From Persicirhabdus sediminis (lineage in GTDB: Bacteria; Verrucomicrobiota; Verrucomicrobiia; Verrucomicrobiales; Akkermansiaceae): DNA of 40,631 bases. The position numbers and the translations under genes are program-made. The notes beneath the pieces are model-generated. The model was not told the origin of the DNA. It did no database searches and saw only the letters and a program-made list of their open reading frames with translations. The stretch lies in NCBI RefSeq assembly GCF_016595495.1, contig NZ_JAENIM010000029.1, positions 1 through 40,631 on the forward strand, in the 5' to 3' direction. Below are positions 17,912 through 26,304 of this stretch, piece by piece. The first letter of the stretch is position 1; each line of letters begins with the position of its first letter.

Positions 17912-18292
17912 TCAAAATTCCGCCCAAAGAAAGTAGTGAATGCCAATACCTGATGCCATCCACAGCCAGCCTAACATGCATAAAAACAGTCGCAAAGTAG
18001 CTTGCGAGCTTGAGCCAGCCAGCTGACTTAGCAAACTAGAAAAAGCTGCAGCAAAGATACAAACTCCAATCAAACAGCCTAGCATATAGGTGACCGCTAC
18101 TACTCTCCTACCAGTAACATCCCTCTGGCCAATCTGCCATTCATCATAAGAATAACCAATCGCCGCAGGCTGATTCATCGCCACCATTTGCTTATACCTA
18201 CACTTTGATGATGGAGAAATACTAAGCCAGCCAGAGAAGAGAACTAGCAATCCAAGCGCAAATATAATCCAACATTTATTTCGGCTGACCAT
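17912..18292 (-). CDS. Small membrane protein of unknown function, 126 aa
   Basis: Not recognised. Three predicted membrane helices: about residues 8-24 (WIIFALGLLVLFSGWLS), 64-90 (VVAVTYMLGCLIGVCIFAAA) and 98-123 (LRLFLCMLGWLWMASGIGIH). A hydrophilic loop of about 40 residues containing YSYDEWQIGQRDVTGRR lies between helices 1 and 2. The hydrophobic profile and length make it more likely to be a real gene than chance. It converges with the UbiA gene (gap 51) and diverges from the next small membrane protein gene at 18407, with 114 bases between. No role can be assigned. Confidence 0.6.
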   Translation of the reverse strand: MVSRNKCWIIFALGLLVLFSGWLSISPSSKCRYKQMVAMNQPAAIGYSYDEWQIGQRDVTGRRVVAVTYMLGCLIGVCIFAAAFSSLLSQLAGSSSQATLRLFLCMLGWLWMASGIGIHYFLWAEF

Positions 18293-18406
18293 ATCAATTA
18301 GCTAACTCGAAACAGCCATCACCACCAGCCCCATTCACTGAGGCCGGCAAGTTTGAACAAAGGTACATTTACAATGATGCTTAAGCCATATAATTAGAAA
18401 TCAATC

Positions 18407-18916
18407 ATGCTCAGCAAACAAACCGTTCTATCTGAAAAGATATGCCTCAATCTAAATATGCCGTACGAGCAAGCTAGACAAAGCTTGCTGCTCACCCTCG
18501 AGCTAGACGAAGCACCCATTTCAGCGATGGGCTACAACAACTCCCCACTGCTGCGCGGTCAAATCACTAGCTCTAGCGACGATCACATTGAGTTTCATGC
18601 CAACTACGGCAATACTGGGCCAGCCAGCGTCGCGGGCGAGCTACAACGACAAGGCGAGGCATGCACGCTCACCATCTGGAGCAAAAGGGTCAACATACAA
18701 AACCAGCTCTATTTCAGCCTACTCTGCGCCATCATCGCTACAATTTTACTCATATTCTTCCCCGAGCGTTCAGTGAGCGCCATTGCTCTGGGCTCCTTGG
18801 CCGTTTTTCTACTGTGGAAAATATCCAACACCTTGGTTCAAACATCTAGCATTCGCTCTCATTTTCTCAGCATCTATCAAACGACACTAGATGTTCAGCG
18901 AAATATAAATAAATAA
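18407..18916 (+). CDS. Small membrane protein of unknown function, 169 aa
   Basis: Not recognised. Residues 1-95 are a soluble domain (LNMPYEQARQSLLLTLELDE, then a beta-rich SSSDDHIEFHANYG and GEACTLTIWSKR), followed by a helical hairpin of two membrane segments at about 101-119 and 123-145, and a short C-terminal tail. The layout, a small beta-rich domain plus a two-helix anchor, resembles many uncharacterised envelope proteins with a PH-like fold, but I cannot show that here. It converges with the transporter gene ending at 18930 (gap 13). Confidence 0.6.
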   Translation: MLSKQTVLSEKICLNLNMPYEQARQSLLLTLELDEAPISAMGYNNSPLLRGQITSSSDDHIEFHANYGNTGPASVAGELQRQGEACTLTIWSKRVNIQNQLYFSLLCAIIATILLIFFPERSVSAIALGSLAVFLLWKISNTLVQTSSIRSHFLSIYQTTLDVQRNINK

Positions 18917-18929
18917 ACAGCTAGGGCTA

Positions 18930-19781
18930 TTATGCACGCATTAGCCGAGCACGATAGAATGCCAAGCCCAACACAAAGGGCGCTTGAATAAGGAAGAACG
19001 AGGTAGCCGTAAGCATCAACTCCGGTCGATCTAGCGCCGTGATACCTAGCAACCCCGCGATAGCCAAATTACGACATGGCCACTCGAAGATGACCGCTGA
19101 GCGATCAGCTGAGTTATCTGCACATGCCCTAGCCACCAAAACAGCAACTAACAACATCACCGTGCTGATTAATAGCGCAGGGAAAAACAGCTGACGCAAC
19201 TCCTGAATCACTGAGCCAGGGCTGGCGTAGAGCACGATGCCTATCACCACAAATAACAAAATCAAACTGCCGTAGCGCAATAAGTTAGCATTTTTAGTCA
19301 CCCAGCTATCAGCAAACTGCTTCACCACCATGCCAAGTGTCGTTGGCAGAATCATTAGAAATGCTAACTGGGCAAACAAGATTGATAGAGGGATCTGAAA
19401 TTTCGACCCCTCAACTTCGTTAAGCATAGAAACCGCAATCCCCAGACTGAGTGGCGTCATGACAAATGCAGCCAGAGTAGATAGGCCCGTTAGTGATACG
19501 GAGAGCGAAACATTGCCCCTAGAAACAAAAGTATAGGTATTGGAAATCACTCCAGACGGACATGCCGACATCAACAATAATGCAAGGGTGATCGACTCAT
19601 CGAGGTCGAGCCATACGGCAATCAACAGCGTCACAGCTGGAACCAGTAGATATTGGCCAAATATCGCCGTCGCCACCAGACCCGGCTGCCTTAGACATTT
19701 CCTGAAATCGGCAAGACGACAGTCCGTGCCAACAATGAACATCAGGCAAAAAACCGTAGCTGAAGTAATTATATCTATCAT
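18930..19781 (-). CDS. Bile acid:sodium symporter family transporter, 283 aa
   Basis: A polytopic inner-membrane protein with nine or ten helices. The segments LLLMSACPSGVISNTYTFVSRGN and, after it, VSLSVSLTGLSTLAAFVMTP are the conserved BASS/SBF region (S-x-C-P-x-G-x-x-S-N and the crossing helix with Thr/Ser), which binds sodium in this fold. The substrate is not readable; family members carry bile acids, pyruvate, pantothenate or other organic anions. The start is chosen at the ATG at 19781; a GTG ten codons upstream (19811) would add MDTLFCITLK and is possible. The gene diverges from hemB, with about 245 bases between. Confidence 0.85.
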   Translation of the reverse strand: MIDIITSATVFCLMFIVGTDCRLADFRKCLRQPGLVATAIFGQYLLVPAVTLLIAVWLDLDESITLALLLMSACPSGVISNTYTFVSRGNVSLSVSLTGLSTLAAFVMTPLSLGIAVSMLNEVEGSKFQIPLSILFAQLAFLMILPTTLGMVVKQFADSWVTKNANLLRYGSLILLFVVIGIVLYASPGSVIQELRQLFFPALLISTVMLLVAVLVARACADNSADRSAVIFEWPCRNLAIAGLLGITALDRPELMLTATSFFLIQAPFVLGLAFYRARLMRA

Positions 19782-20025
19782 TTTGAGGGTGATACAAAAA
19801 AGTGTGTCCACTCAGCTTGCCGTAATCTCGTAAGCGCACCGCAGCTGAATGTTCGTGTGATACAATCATACCAGCGAACACGGAAACGAATTTCTTTAAA
19901 TTTCCTCGTAAATTAGAGAAACAATTTTTCATACACAGTTCGAACACACCCTCATTTCAATCACCTCACACTAGCAAGAAATTTGAAAATCTCGCGCGTG
20001 ACAAATGCCCTAGCTGGCAGTAGCA

Positions 20026-21018
20026 ATGGGCATGCATATTCGCCCACGCCGCAACCGCAAATCACCCGCTGTCCGCTCATTAGTGCAGGAAACCTCACTC
20101 AGCGCCAGCGACTTTATCTACCCGCTATTCCTCCACGATAAAGAGGTAGACGAGCAGATTGAATCCATGCCGGGCTGTGTGCGTTGGTCGCTAACAGGCC
20201 TAATCAAAGAAGCCGGCGAAGCCTACGCCTTGGGCGTTCCAGCTGTGGTTTTATTTCCAGCCATTGACGAATCATTAAAAACATCAGACGCCGCTGAGTG
20301 TCACAACGACGCTGGTCTTGTCCCGCGTGCCGTGCGCGCCCTCAAAGACGCCTACCCAGGGCTATGTGTGATCACTGACGTCGCGCTAGATCCATACAAT
20401 AGCGACGGCCACGACGGCTTGGTAGAAAAAGATGCCAATGGCGAGCTGGAAATCGTCAACGATGAAACTGTCGCCGTGCTCTGCGAACAAGCCCTTTGCC
20501 ACGCCCGCGCCGGTGTCGACATCGTCTCACCCAGCGACATGATGGACGGACGCGTTGCCGCCATTCGCGATGCTCTAGACGCTTCTGGTTTTGAAAAAGT
20601 ATCCATTCTCAGCTACTCAGCCAAATACGCATCCGCCTACTACGGTCCATTCCGCGGCGCACTGGAATCAGCGCCGAAAGCAGGTGACAAAAAAACCTAT
20701 CAAATGGACCCAGCTAACATCCGCGAGGCGATCCGCGAGATAGAGCTGGATGAGGCTGAAGGCGCCGACATGATCATGGTGAAGCCAGCTGGCCCCTACC
20801 TCGATGTCATCGCCAAAGTCAGCGATCACACCACCCTGCCTGTCGCAGCCTATCAGGTGAGCGGTGAATATTTGATGATCAAAGCCGCCTCCAAAGACGG
20901 CTGGGTCAACGAAAAAGCCATCGCGCTAGAATCACTCATGGGCATCAAACGCGCTGGCGCTAGCATGATCCTAACATACTACGCCAAACTTGCTGCTGAG
21001 TGGCTGAAGGACGCGTAG
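20026..21018 (+). CDS. hemB: Porphobilinogen synthase (delta-aminolevulinic acid dehydratase), 330 aa
   Basis: Condenses two 5-aminolevulinate molecules to porphobilinogen, the second common step of haem and corrin synthesis, in the cytosol. The two Schiff-base lysines are Lys200 in SYSAKYAS and Lys253 in MVKPAGPYLD. The region after ITDVALDPYNSDGHDG carries Asp residues (118, 122, 127, 130) where Zn-dependent enzymes have three cysteines, which places this enzyme in the Mg-type group. Length fits the family. The start at 20026 gives MGMHIRPRRNRKSP; ATG at 20032 is an alternative. The gene stands alone with a strong hairpin after it. Confidence 0.97.
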   Translation: MGMHIRPRRNRKSPAVRSLVQETSLSASDFIYPLFLHDKEVDEQIESMPGCVRWSLTGLIKEAGEAYALGVPAVVLFPAIDESLKTSDAAECHNDAGLVPRAVRALKDAYPGLCVITDVALDPYNSDGHDGLVEKDANGELEIVNDETVAVLCEQALCHARAGVDIVSPSDMMDGRVAAIRDALDASGFEKVSILSYSAKYASAYYGPFRGALESAPKAGDKKTYQMDPANIREAIREIELDEAEGADMIMVKPAGPYLDVIAKVSDHTTLPVAAYQVSGEYLMIKAASKDGWVNEKAIALESLMGIKRAGASMILTYYAKLAAEWLKDA

Positions 21019-21043
21019 ATAGATCTCTAATTAAAATCTCCCG

Positions 21044-21078
21044 CCAGCTAGAATTCGGCATTCTAGCTGGGTGGCGAA
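21044..21078 (+). terminator. Hairpin after hemB, probable terminator
   Basis: A perfect 11-bp stem CCAGCTAGAAT / ATTCTAGCTGG encloses a TCGGC loop, extended by CGCCA/TGGCG-like bases. The following T run is short (AATTTTC), so termination may be partial. The stem itself is built from the AGCTAG-type words abundant in this window. Confidence 0.6.
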
Positions 21079-21303
21079 TTTTCAAGCACTAGCAAATGGC
21101 GCTAACACATTGTACTACCACTGCGCTACAACTTAGCCACTAGGGCTAACACAGGTGAGTTTATCATTTTCTCTAAGTTCTAACTAGCCTGCTACGCCAG
21201 CTTACTAAATCCAGCTAGCTGGAAATCACAGTAACACAAGCTAGTTACTTACCAATCAAACGTATCACCTTCTCGCCTTGTTGATTGATACGCATGCAGC
21301 GAA

Positions 21304-22134
21304 ATGATGCTGATTTACGCTTGGCTTTCTGGGCAGATCGTTCATAAGTACCGTCCAGATTTGCGTATCGTGAAAGACAATCAACCATCACCACACATTC
21401 TGGGAATTATTCCAGCTCGCTGGGCGTCCACTCGCTTCCCCGGTAAACCTCTCCACCTCATAGCTGGCAAGCCATTGGTGCAGCACGTTTGGGAGCGCTG
21501 TCAGGAGTGCTCCAAGCTCGACGGCGTCTTAATTGCTACCGACGATACTCGTATCGCCCAAGCAGCGCAGGCATTTGGCGCTAACGTTGCCATGACTTCA
21601 GCCGATCATCCAACGGGAACAGATCGCATTGCTGAAGCTGCACAGGTAGATCCAGCGGCTACCCACATCGTCAACATTCAGGGTGATGAACCATTGATCG
21701 ACCCAGAACTAATCGACCAGCTGGCTGAGTCATTGCTTAATGATGCGGGCTTGGCAATGGCTACAGCGGCTAACGAAATTGACGACGACGATTTGATTGC
21801 CGACGCAAATGTGGTTAAAGTGGTAATGAACAAACTTGGTGATGCCATGTATTTCTCCCGCAGCCCACTGCCCTACCGTCGCGCCGACAGCCCTGAGCTG
21901 AAGATTTACCGCCACAAAGGCATCTACGCGTACCGCCGCGACTTTTTAGAATCATTTATTACTTGGCAACCATCACCGCTTGAGCTTGCAGAATCCTTAG
22001 AGCAGTTGCGAGCGCTGGAAAATGGTGCCCGAATCCGCGTGATCATCACTGATGACGAATCCGGCGGAGTCGACACATTAGAACAAGCTAACCAGCTTGA
22101 AGCGTATTTAACAAAACAACCATCATCTCACTAA
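21304..22134 (+). CDS. kdsB: 3-deoxy-manno-octulosonate cytidylyltransferase (CMP-KDO synthetase)
   Basis: Activates KDO with CTP for lipopolysaccharide core synthesis; the product of the next gene, pyrG, supplies the CTP. The signature [17 protein letters not shown] (nucleotide binding), [34 protein letters not shown] and [11 protein letters not shown] with [10 protein letters not shown] are all present. The family normally begins two or three residues before GIIPAR, so the first 30 residues are additional; GTG at 21370 ([12 protein letters not shown]) is a reasonable alternative start. It is followed by pyrG after 19 bases, so the two are very likely co-transcribed. Confidence 0.95.
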   Translation: MMLIYAWLSGQIVHKYRPDLRIVKDNQPSPHILGIIPARWASTRFPGKPLHLIAGKPLVQHVWERCQECSKLDGVLIATDDTRIAQAAQAFGANVAMTSADHPTGTDRIAEAAQVDPAATHIVNIQGDEPLIDPELIDQLAESLLNDAGLAMATAANEIDDDDLIADANVVKVVMNKLGDAMYFSRSPLPYRRADSPELKIYRHKGIYAYRRDFLESFITWQPSPLELAESLEQLRALENGARIRVIITDDESGGVDTLEQANQLEAYLTKQPSSH

Positions 22135-22153
22135 TAGAGCCCATATTACCGAC

Positions 22154-23776
22154 ATGTCTCAACCAACAAAATACATCTTTGTCACCGGTGGCGTCGTTTC
22201 CTCATTAGGAAAAGGCCTTGCCGCTGCCTCCCTCGGCACCCTGCTAGAACACCGTGGGCTCTCCGTAACCCTGCAGAAATTTGACCCGTACCTGAACGTA
22301 GACCCAGGCACCATGTCACCATTCCAGCACGGTGAAGTTTACGTGCTCGATGACGGCGCCGAGACCGACCTCGACCTCGGTCACTACGAGCGCTTCACTA
22401 ACTGTACGCTGACCCGCTTCAACAACCTAACTTCAGGGCAAATTTTTGAAAACGTCATCCGCAAAGAGCGCGCTGGCGACTACCTCGGCAAGACCGTTCA
22501 GTTCATCCCTCACTGCACAGACGTCATCAAAGAGCGCCTGCGCGACGTCACCCTGCGCACCGATGCGGATGTGATCATTACTGAAATCGGCGGCACAACT
22601 GGCGACATCGAAGGTCACCTATTCCTCGAAGCCATGCGCCAATTTGCACTAGAAGTTGGCCACGAGAACGTCTGCTTCATCCACGTCACTCTGCTGCCAT
22701 ACATTTCTGCAGCTGGCGAAATGAAAACCAAGCCGACCCAACAATCGGTAGCTAAATTGCGCGAGATCGGCATCATGCCAGACATCATCGTTTGCCGCAC
22801 CGAGCACGACATGGAAGAAGATCATCGCCAAAAGATCGCCATGTTCTGCAACGTTCAGCCAAAGAACGTGGTCGCCTTCAACGACGTCAACCACACGATT
22901 TACGAATGTCCGCTCGACCTGCGCCGCGACAAACTCGACCGCCTCGTCTGCGAAAAACTTGGTTTAGAAACTGACACACCAGACCTCACCGAGTGGCGCC
23001 AGTTCGTCAATAACATCATCAACCCAGCTAACGAAGTTAGCGTTGCTGTTGTTGGAAAATACATCGAGCTGCAAGATGCCTACAAGTCCATCTACGAATC
23101 TCTAACTCACGCCGGCGCCGCTAACGACACCCGCGTGAAAATCCTCCGTGTGGATGCAGAGAAAATCGAAGACTGTGGTGCTGATGAAATCCTCAAGCAC
23201 GTTGACGCCATCCTTATCCCTGGTGGATTTGGCGACCGCGGCACAGAAGGCAAAATCCGCGCAGCTCGTTATGCTCGTGAAAACAAGATCCCATACTTCG
23301 GCATCTGCCTCGGCATGCAAATTGCCACCATCGAGTTTGCCCGCAATGTCTGCAAACTAGAAGGCGCGAACTCCACCGAGTTCAACAAAAACACCGCTCA
23401 CCCGGTGATCAGCCTGCAGGAAGAGCAAGAAGGCATCGAAGACATGGGCGCCACAATGCGCTTGGGTGCTAACGAAGCCAAAGTCACCCCAGGCACTAAG
23501 ATGGCTGAGATTTACAAATCCGAGTCTATCACCGAGCGTCACCGTCACCGCTATGAGTTCAACCCAGCTTACCGTGAGCAGATCGAAGGCGCCGGCCTGA
23601 AGATCTCAGCCACCTCAGCTGAAGAAGGTCTGGTAGAAGCTGTGGAAATCACTGATCACCCATTCTTCATTGGCGCTCAGTACCACCCAGAGTTCCTCTC
23701 CAAGCCAAATAAACCTCACCCGATCTTCTTCGCATTTGTGCAGGCAGCACTAACACGCAAGAACGACTGCAAGTAA
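22154..23776 (+). CDS. pyrG: CTP synthase, 540 aa
   Basis: Aminates UTP to CTP with glutamine as nitrogen donor. The N-terminal synthetase domain begins [20 protein letters not shown] with the P-loop, and continues with [20 protein letters not shown] and [12 protein letters not shown]. The C-terminal class I glutamine amidotransferase domain shows [11 protein letters not shown], the nucleophile Cys385 in YFGICLGMQ and the triad His in [10 protein letters not shown]. Length equals the usual 540-545. It lies in a tight set with kdsB upstream (19 bases) and a RidA-family gene downstream (23 bases). Confidence 0.98.
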   Translation: MSQPTKYIFVTGGVVSSLGKGLAAASLGTLLEHRGLSVTLQKFDPYLNVDPGTMSPFQHGEVYVLDDGAETDLDLGHYERFTNCTLTRFNNLTSGQIFENVIRKERAGDYLGKTVQFIPHCTDVIKERLRDVTLRTDADVIITEIGGTTGDIEGHLFLEAMRQFALEVGHENVCFIHVTLLPYISAAGEMKTKPTQQSVAKLREIGIMPDIIVCRTEHDMEEDHRQKIAMFCNVQPKNVVAFNDVNHTIYECPLDLRRDKLDRLVCEKLGLETDTPDLTEWRQFVNNIINPANEVSVAVVGKYIELQDAYKSIYESLTHAGAANDTRVKILRVDAEKIEDCGADEILKHVDAILIPGGFGDRGTEGKIRAARYARENKIPYFGICLGMQIATIEFARNVCKLEGANSTEFNKNTAHPVISLQEEQEGIEDMGATMRLGANEAKVTPGTKMAEIYKSESITERHRHRYEFNPAYREQIEGAGLKISATSAEEGLVEAVEITDHPFFIGAQYHPEFLSKPNKPHPIFFAFVQAALTRKNDCK

Positions 23777-23799
23777 ACACTCTAAGAACCCTACCTCCC

Positions 23800-24264
23800 A
23801 TGTCCAAAGCAGAAGATAAAATCAAAGCATTAGGATACGAGCTCCCAGCTCCACCAGCACCAGCTGGTAGCTACCTCAACTGTGTGCGCTCAGGAAACTT
23901 GCTCTTTCTAGCTGGTGGCATCCCGCCGCTAGACTCAGAAGACTACATTGGCAAAGTTCCAACAGACACATCTATCGAGTCAGCTCAGGAAGCTGCGCGC
24001 CTGATCACCCTGAACCGCCTCGCCGTGGTGAAGGAGGAAATTGGCGACCTCGACAAAGTCACTCGCATCGTCACCGTGAATGGCTTTGTTAACTCAGAGC
24101 CAGATTTTTACGGCCACCCAGCTGTGATCAATGGTTGCTCAGATTTCCTCGTGCAGATCTTTGGCAAAGAAATCGGCACTCACTCACGTACCGCTCTCGG
24201 CGCCGCCGCGCTGCCGCTCAACGTGTCTGTCGAGATCAACTTCGTTGTCGAAGTGGCTGATTAA
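23800..24264 (+). CDS. RidA/YjgF/YER057c/UK114-family protein, 154 aa
   Basis: RidA-type enzymes hydrolyse reactive enamine/imine intermediates to ketoacids; other subfamilies have different uses. The sequence shows the family core: FLAGGIPPLDSEDYIGKV, then ARLITLNRLAVVKEEIGDLD, and a C-terminal THSRTALGAAALPLNVSVEI, which supplies the Arg and Glu that in RidA hold and deaminate the substrate. The length (154) and the N-terminal LGYELPAPPAPAGSY extension match the longer YjgF-like subgroup rather than canonical 128-residue RidA, so the substrate is uncertain. It is the last gene of the kdsB-pyrG set and is followed by a strong terminator. Confidence 0.88.
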   Translation: MSKAEDKIKALGYELPAPPAPAGSYLNCVRSGNLLFLAGGIPPLDSEDYIGKVPTDTSIESAQEAARLITLNRLAVVKEEIGDLDKVTRIVTVNGFVNSEPDFYGHPAVINGCSDFLVQIFGKEIGTHSRTALGAAALPLNVSVEINFVVEVAD

Positions 24265-24308
24265 TCAAGCCAGCTAGAAAATCTCCAGCTAACTAAAATT
24301 CTATCATC

Positions 24309-24340
24309 AAGCCCTGCAGCCCAGCTGCAGGGCTTTTTTA
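24309..24340 (+). terminator. Rho-independent terminator after the RidA-family gene
   Basis: GCCCTGCAG pairs perfectly with CTGCAGGGC around a CCCAG loop and is followed by six T. Confidence 0.95.
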
Positions 24341-24402
24341 TTTCTAGCCATCTAGCTAAATCATCAATTGACCTAGCCTAGCAAATCATCTCACTAAGGC
24401 GC

Positions 24403-24603
24403 ATGAACCTCACCCAATTCATATTCCTAGCTACTATACTCACCCTAAGCTCGTGCGTCACTAACGAAGACCAACACCTCCCTAAAGAACTCAGACCTAC
24501 CAGTAATCAAAATAGCTGGCAAAACCACGTCTCGGATGCAGACAGGTTTGACCAAGACGCACGTATCGAAAGCAGCTCTGGCTCACACAACTCCTGGCGT
24601 TAA
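24403..24603 (+). CDS. Small lipoprotein, 66 aa
   Basis: Begins MNLTQFIFLATILTLSSC, a lipoprotein leader with lipobox LSSC (Cys18). The mature part of 49 residues is hydrophilic, rich in Asn, Asp, Ser and Gln (NEDQHLPKELRP, DADRFDQDARIESSSGSHNS), with no recognised domain. It is preceded by the ridA-like terminator and followed by a hairpin that can terminate in both directions. Function unknown; a real gene is likely because of the well-formed leader. Confidence 0.65.
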   Translation: MNLTQFIFLATILTLSSCVTNEDQHLPKELRPTSNQNSWQNHVSDADRFDQDARIESSSGSHNSWR

Positions 24604-24609
24604 CGATAC

Positions 24610-24641
24610 AAAAAATTGGCCGCACCCGAAGGAGCGGCCAA
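24610..24641 (-). terminator. Terminator for the Cys-rich protein gene (minus strand)
   Basis: TTGGCCGC pairs with GCGGCCAA, and on the minus strand the stem is followed by six T. It lies 43 bases beyond the minus-strand gene stop and seven bases beyond the plus-strand lipoprotein stop, so it may also end that transcript weakly. Confidence 0.88.
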
Positions 24642-24683
24642 TACGATCAACTCAAACAAATTGAGTAGAGAAATAAGCAAGGA

Positions 24684-24896
24684 CTACTTCTTCTTGCACT
24701 TGTCGCAGTCTTTTTTGTCACAGTCTTTTTTGCACTTATCTTTCTTTTCGCAGCCACCGCAGTCGTTGCTGAATTCAGTTTTTTCGACTTTCTTTTTGTC
24801 TTTACCGCCACACTTACCACAGTCGCTGTCAGCGAGCGCGAGTGGTGCAGAGAACATAAAGGCGATGAGGGAGCAGGCTTTGATTGCGTTTTTCAT
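24684..24896 (-). CDS. Small exported Cys/Lys-rich protein, 70 aa
   Basis: A signal peptide MKNAIKACSLIAFMFSAPLALA is followed by a 48-residue mature part with eight Cys in four pairs: C26-x2-C29, C46-x2-C49, C55-x3-C59 and C64-x2-C67. The remainder is mostly Lys, Asp and Gly (GGKDKKK, CKKDCDKKDCDKCKKK). The spacing and charge suggest a metal- or thiol-binding exported peptide, similar in style to metallothionein-like or small GGDxxKKC lipoprotein-type peptides, but no named family was recognised. It has its own terminator and is about 175 bases from the dnaN stop with a terminator between, so it is probably a separate transcript. Confidence 0.75.
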   Translation of the reverse strand: MKNAIKACSLIAFMFSAPLALADSDCGKCGGKDKKKVEKTEFSNDCGGCEKKDKCKKDCDKKDCDKCKKK

Positions 24897-24997
24897 ATTT
24901 CGTATTTTTAGGGTTGGGCGACCGTTTCAATAGGTCGTGTGATCATACTCACGTTACTATGAGTACTACGGACAGAAATTATTTCATTATTTTTTTC

Positions 24998-25033
24998 AAA
25001 AAAAATCCGCCACTCATAGAAATGAATGGCGGA
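24998..25033 (-). terminator. Rho-independent terminator after dnaN
   Basis: On the minus strand TCCGCCATTCAT pairs with ATGAGTGGCGGA (one mismatch) and is followed by eight T. Confidence 0.92.
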
Positions 25034-25070
25034 CTTCGATTCGTCTAAGGATAAACCTCTTGAATATTAA

Positions 25071-26174
25071 TTACTTCTGCTGAGTCACACGCATTGGCAT
25101 AATGACATACAGGAATGACTCGTCGATGCGAACCACACCTGGGCTCATGCTATCGATAAGGTCTAAATAAATGGTCTCTTCGTTGAGATTCTTCAGCGGA
25201 GCCATCAAGAATGTTGGGTTAAATGCGATAGAAAACTCTTCGCCATTATAATCAGCTGGAATGCTCTCTTCGGCATTACCAATCTCCTTGGAGTTAGCCT
25301 GCACATCTACGCTGCCTTGGCTGAATGAAAGCTTCACTGAGTTAGAGCTCTCAGATGTTAGCAGAGAAACACGACGGATCGTATTTAGGAAATCTTCACG
25401 GCTAATGCTCAGACGCTCTTTGCGCTGGCCTGGAATCACCTGCTTGTAGTTAGGGTAGTTACCTTCAATCAGCTTGGAAACAATCAAGCTGCCGTCGATT
25501 TCAAAACTAATCTGGCTGCCACTGAGCTGAACATGTACATCACCGTCATCGCTGAGCATGCGCTGAAGTTCAGCCACAGCCTTAGCTGGCACAATGATGT
25601 CAGCTTCGTTGCTAGCTGGGTATTCGAGATCGTTCTCTACCATAGCCAGACGACGACCGTCTGTAGCCACGAATGTTACTTTGCCTTCTTTGAATGAGAC
25701 GTACACGCCATTGAGCACGTAACGAGTCTCATCGTTAGAGATGGCATAAGATGTTTTCTTCAGCGCGTTAAGCAACAGCGCTTGAGGAATCTTATACTCT
25801 TTACCATCATCAAATGTTGGAAGTGGAGGGAACTCCTCTTCACCAAGACCGATGATTTTGAAAAATGATGGCCCACTCTTAATGCTAGCCTGATTATCAC
25901 TACCAACTTCTACAGAAACTTCACTTGCAGGCAACTCGCGCACGATACTTGCTAGACGCTTAACAGGAAGTGTTGTCGCGCCATCCTGCTGGACATCAGC
26001 TGAAATAACAGCACTCACGCCAACGTCGAGATCTGTTGCTGTTAGTCGAATACTCCCACTTGCGGCTTCAATGAGCACGTTTGAGAGAATTGGTAATGTA
26101 GCTCGAGAGCTTACAACGTGCTGCACCTGCTGCAACACGTCCAAAAACGCTTCCTTGGTGATAGTGAATTTCAT
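25071..26174 (-). CDS. dnaN: DNA polymerase III beta subunit (sliding clamp), 367 aa
   Basis: The ring-shaped clamp that holds DNA polymerase III on DNA. Three clamp domains are visible from typical segments: VSSRATLPILSNVLIEAASG in domain 1, KTSYAISNDETRYVLNGVYV and FVATDGRRLA in domain 2, and the C-terminal YVIMPMRVTQ in domain 3 (the end that lines the partner-binding pocket). The length equals the family norm. It follows dnaA with 130 bases between, the usual dnaA-dnaN order, and is closed by a strong terminator. Confidence 0.97.
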   Translation of the reverse strand: MKFTITKEAFLDVLQQVQHVVSSRATLPILSNVLIEAASGSIRLTATDLDVGVSAVISADVQQDGATTLPVKRLASIVRELPASEVSVEVGSDNQASIKSGPSFFKIIGLGEEEFPPLPTFDDGKEYKIPQALLLNALKKTSYAISNDETRYVLNGVYVSFKEGKVTFVATDGRRLAMVENDLEYPASNEADIIVPAKAVAELQRMLSDDGDVHVQLSGSQISFEIDGSLIVSKLIEGNYPNYKQVIPGQRKERLSISREDFLNTIRRVSLLTSESSNSVKLSFSQGSVDVQANSKEIGNAEESIPADYNGEEFSIAFNPTFLMAPLKNLNEETIYLDLIDSMSPGVVRIDESFLYVIMPMRVTQQK

Positions 26175-26304
26175 AAGACGAATATAAGTGGCCCAGAGCC
26201 GCGAATCGACTCCAGATGCACATTACTGTGTCTGGATTTTCACCAAAGGCAAGCATTCATTAACTTTCCTTTACTATTATTTCCCCCACCTAGGGGTCTA
26301 TCAC

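Noticed and set aside
19597-19947. 116-codon minus-strand frame overlapping the start of the bile-acid symporter family gene
   Set aside because: It is a shadow frame; the symporter frame is strongly family-like.
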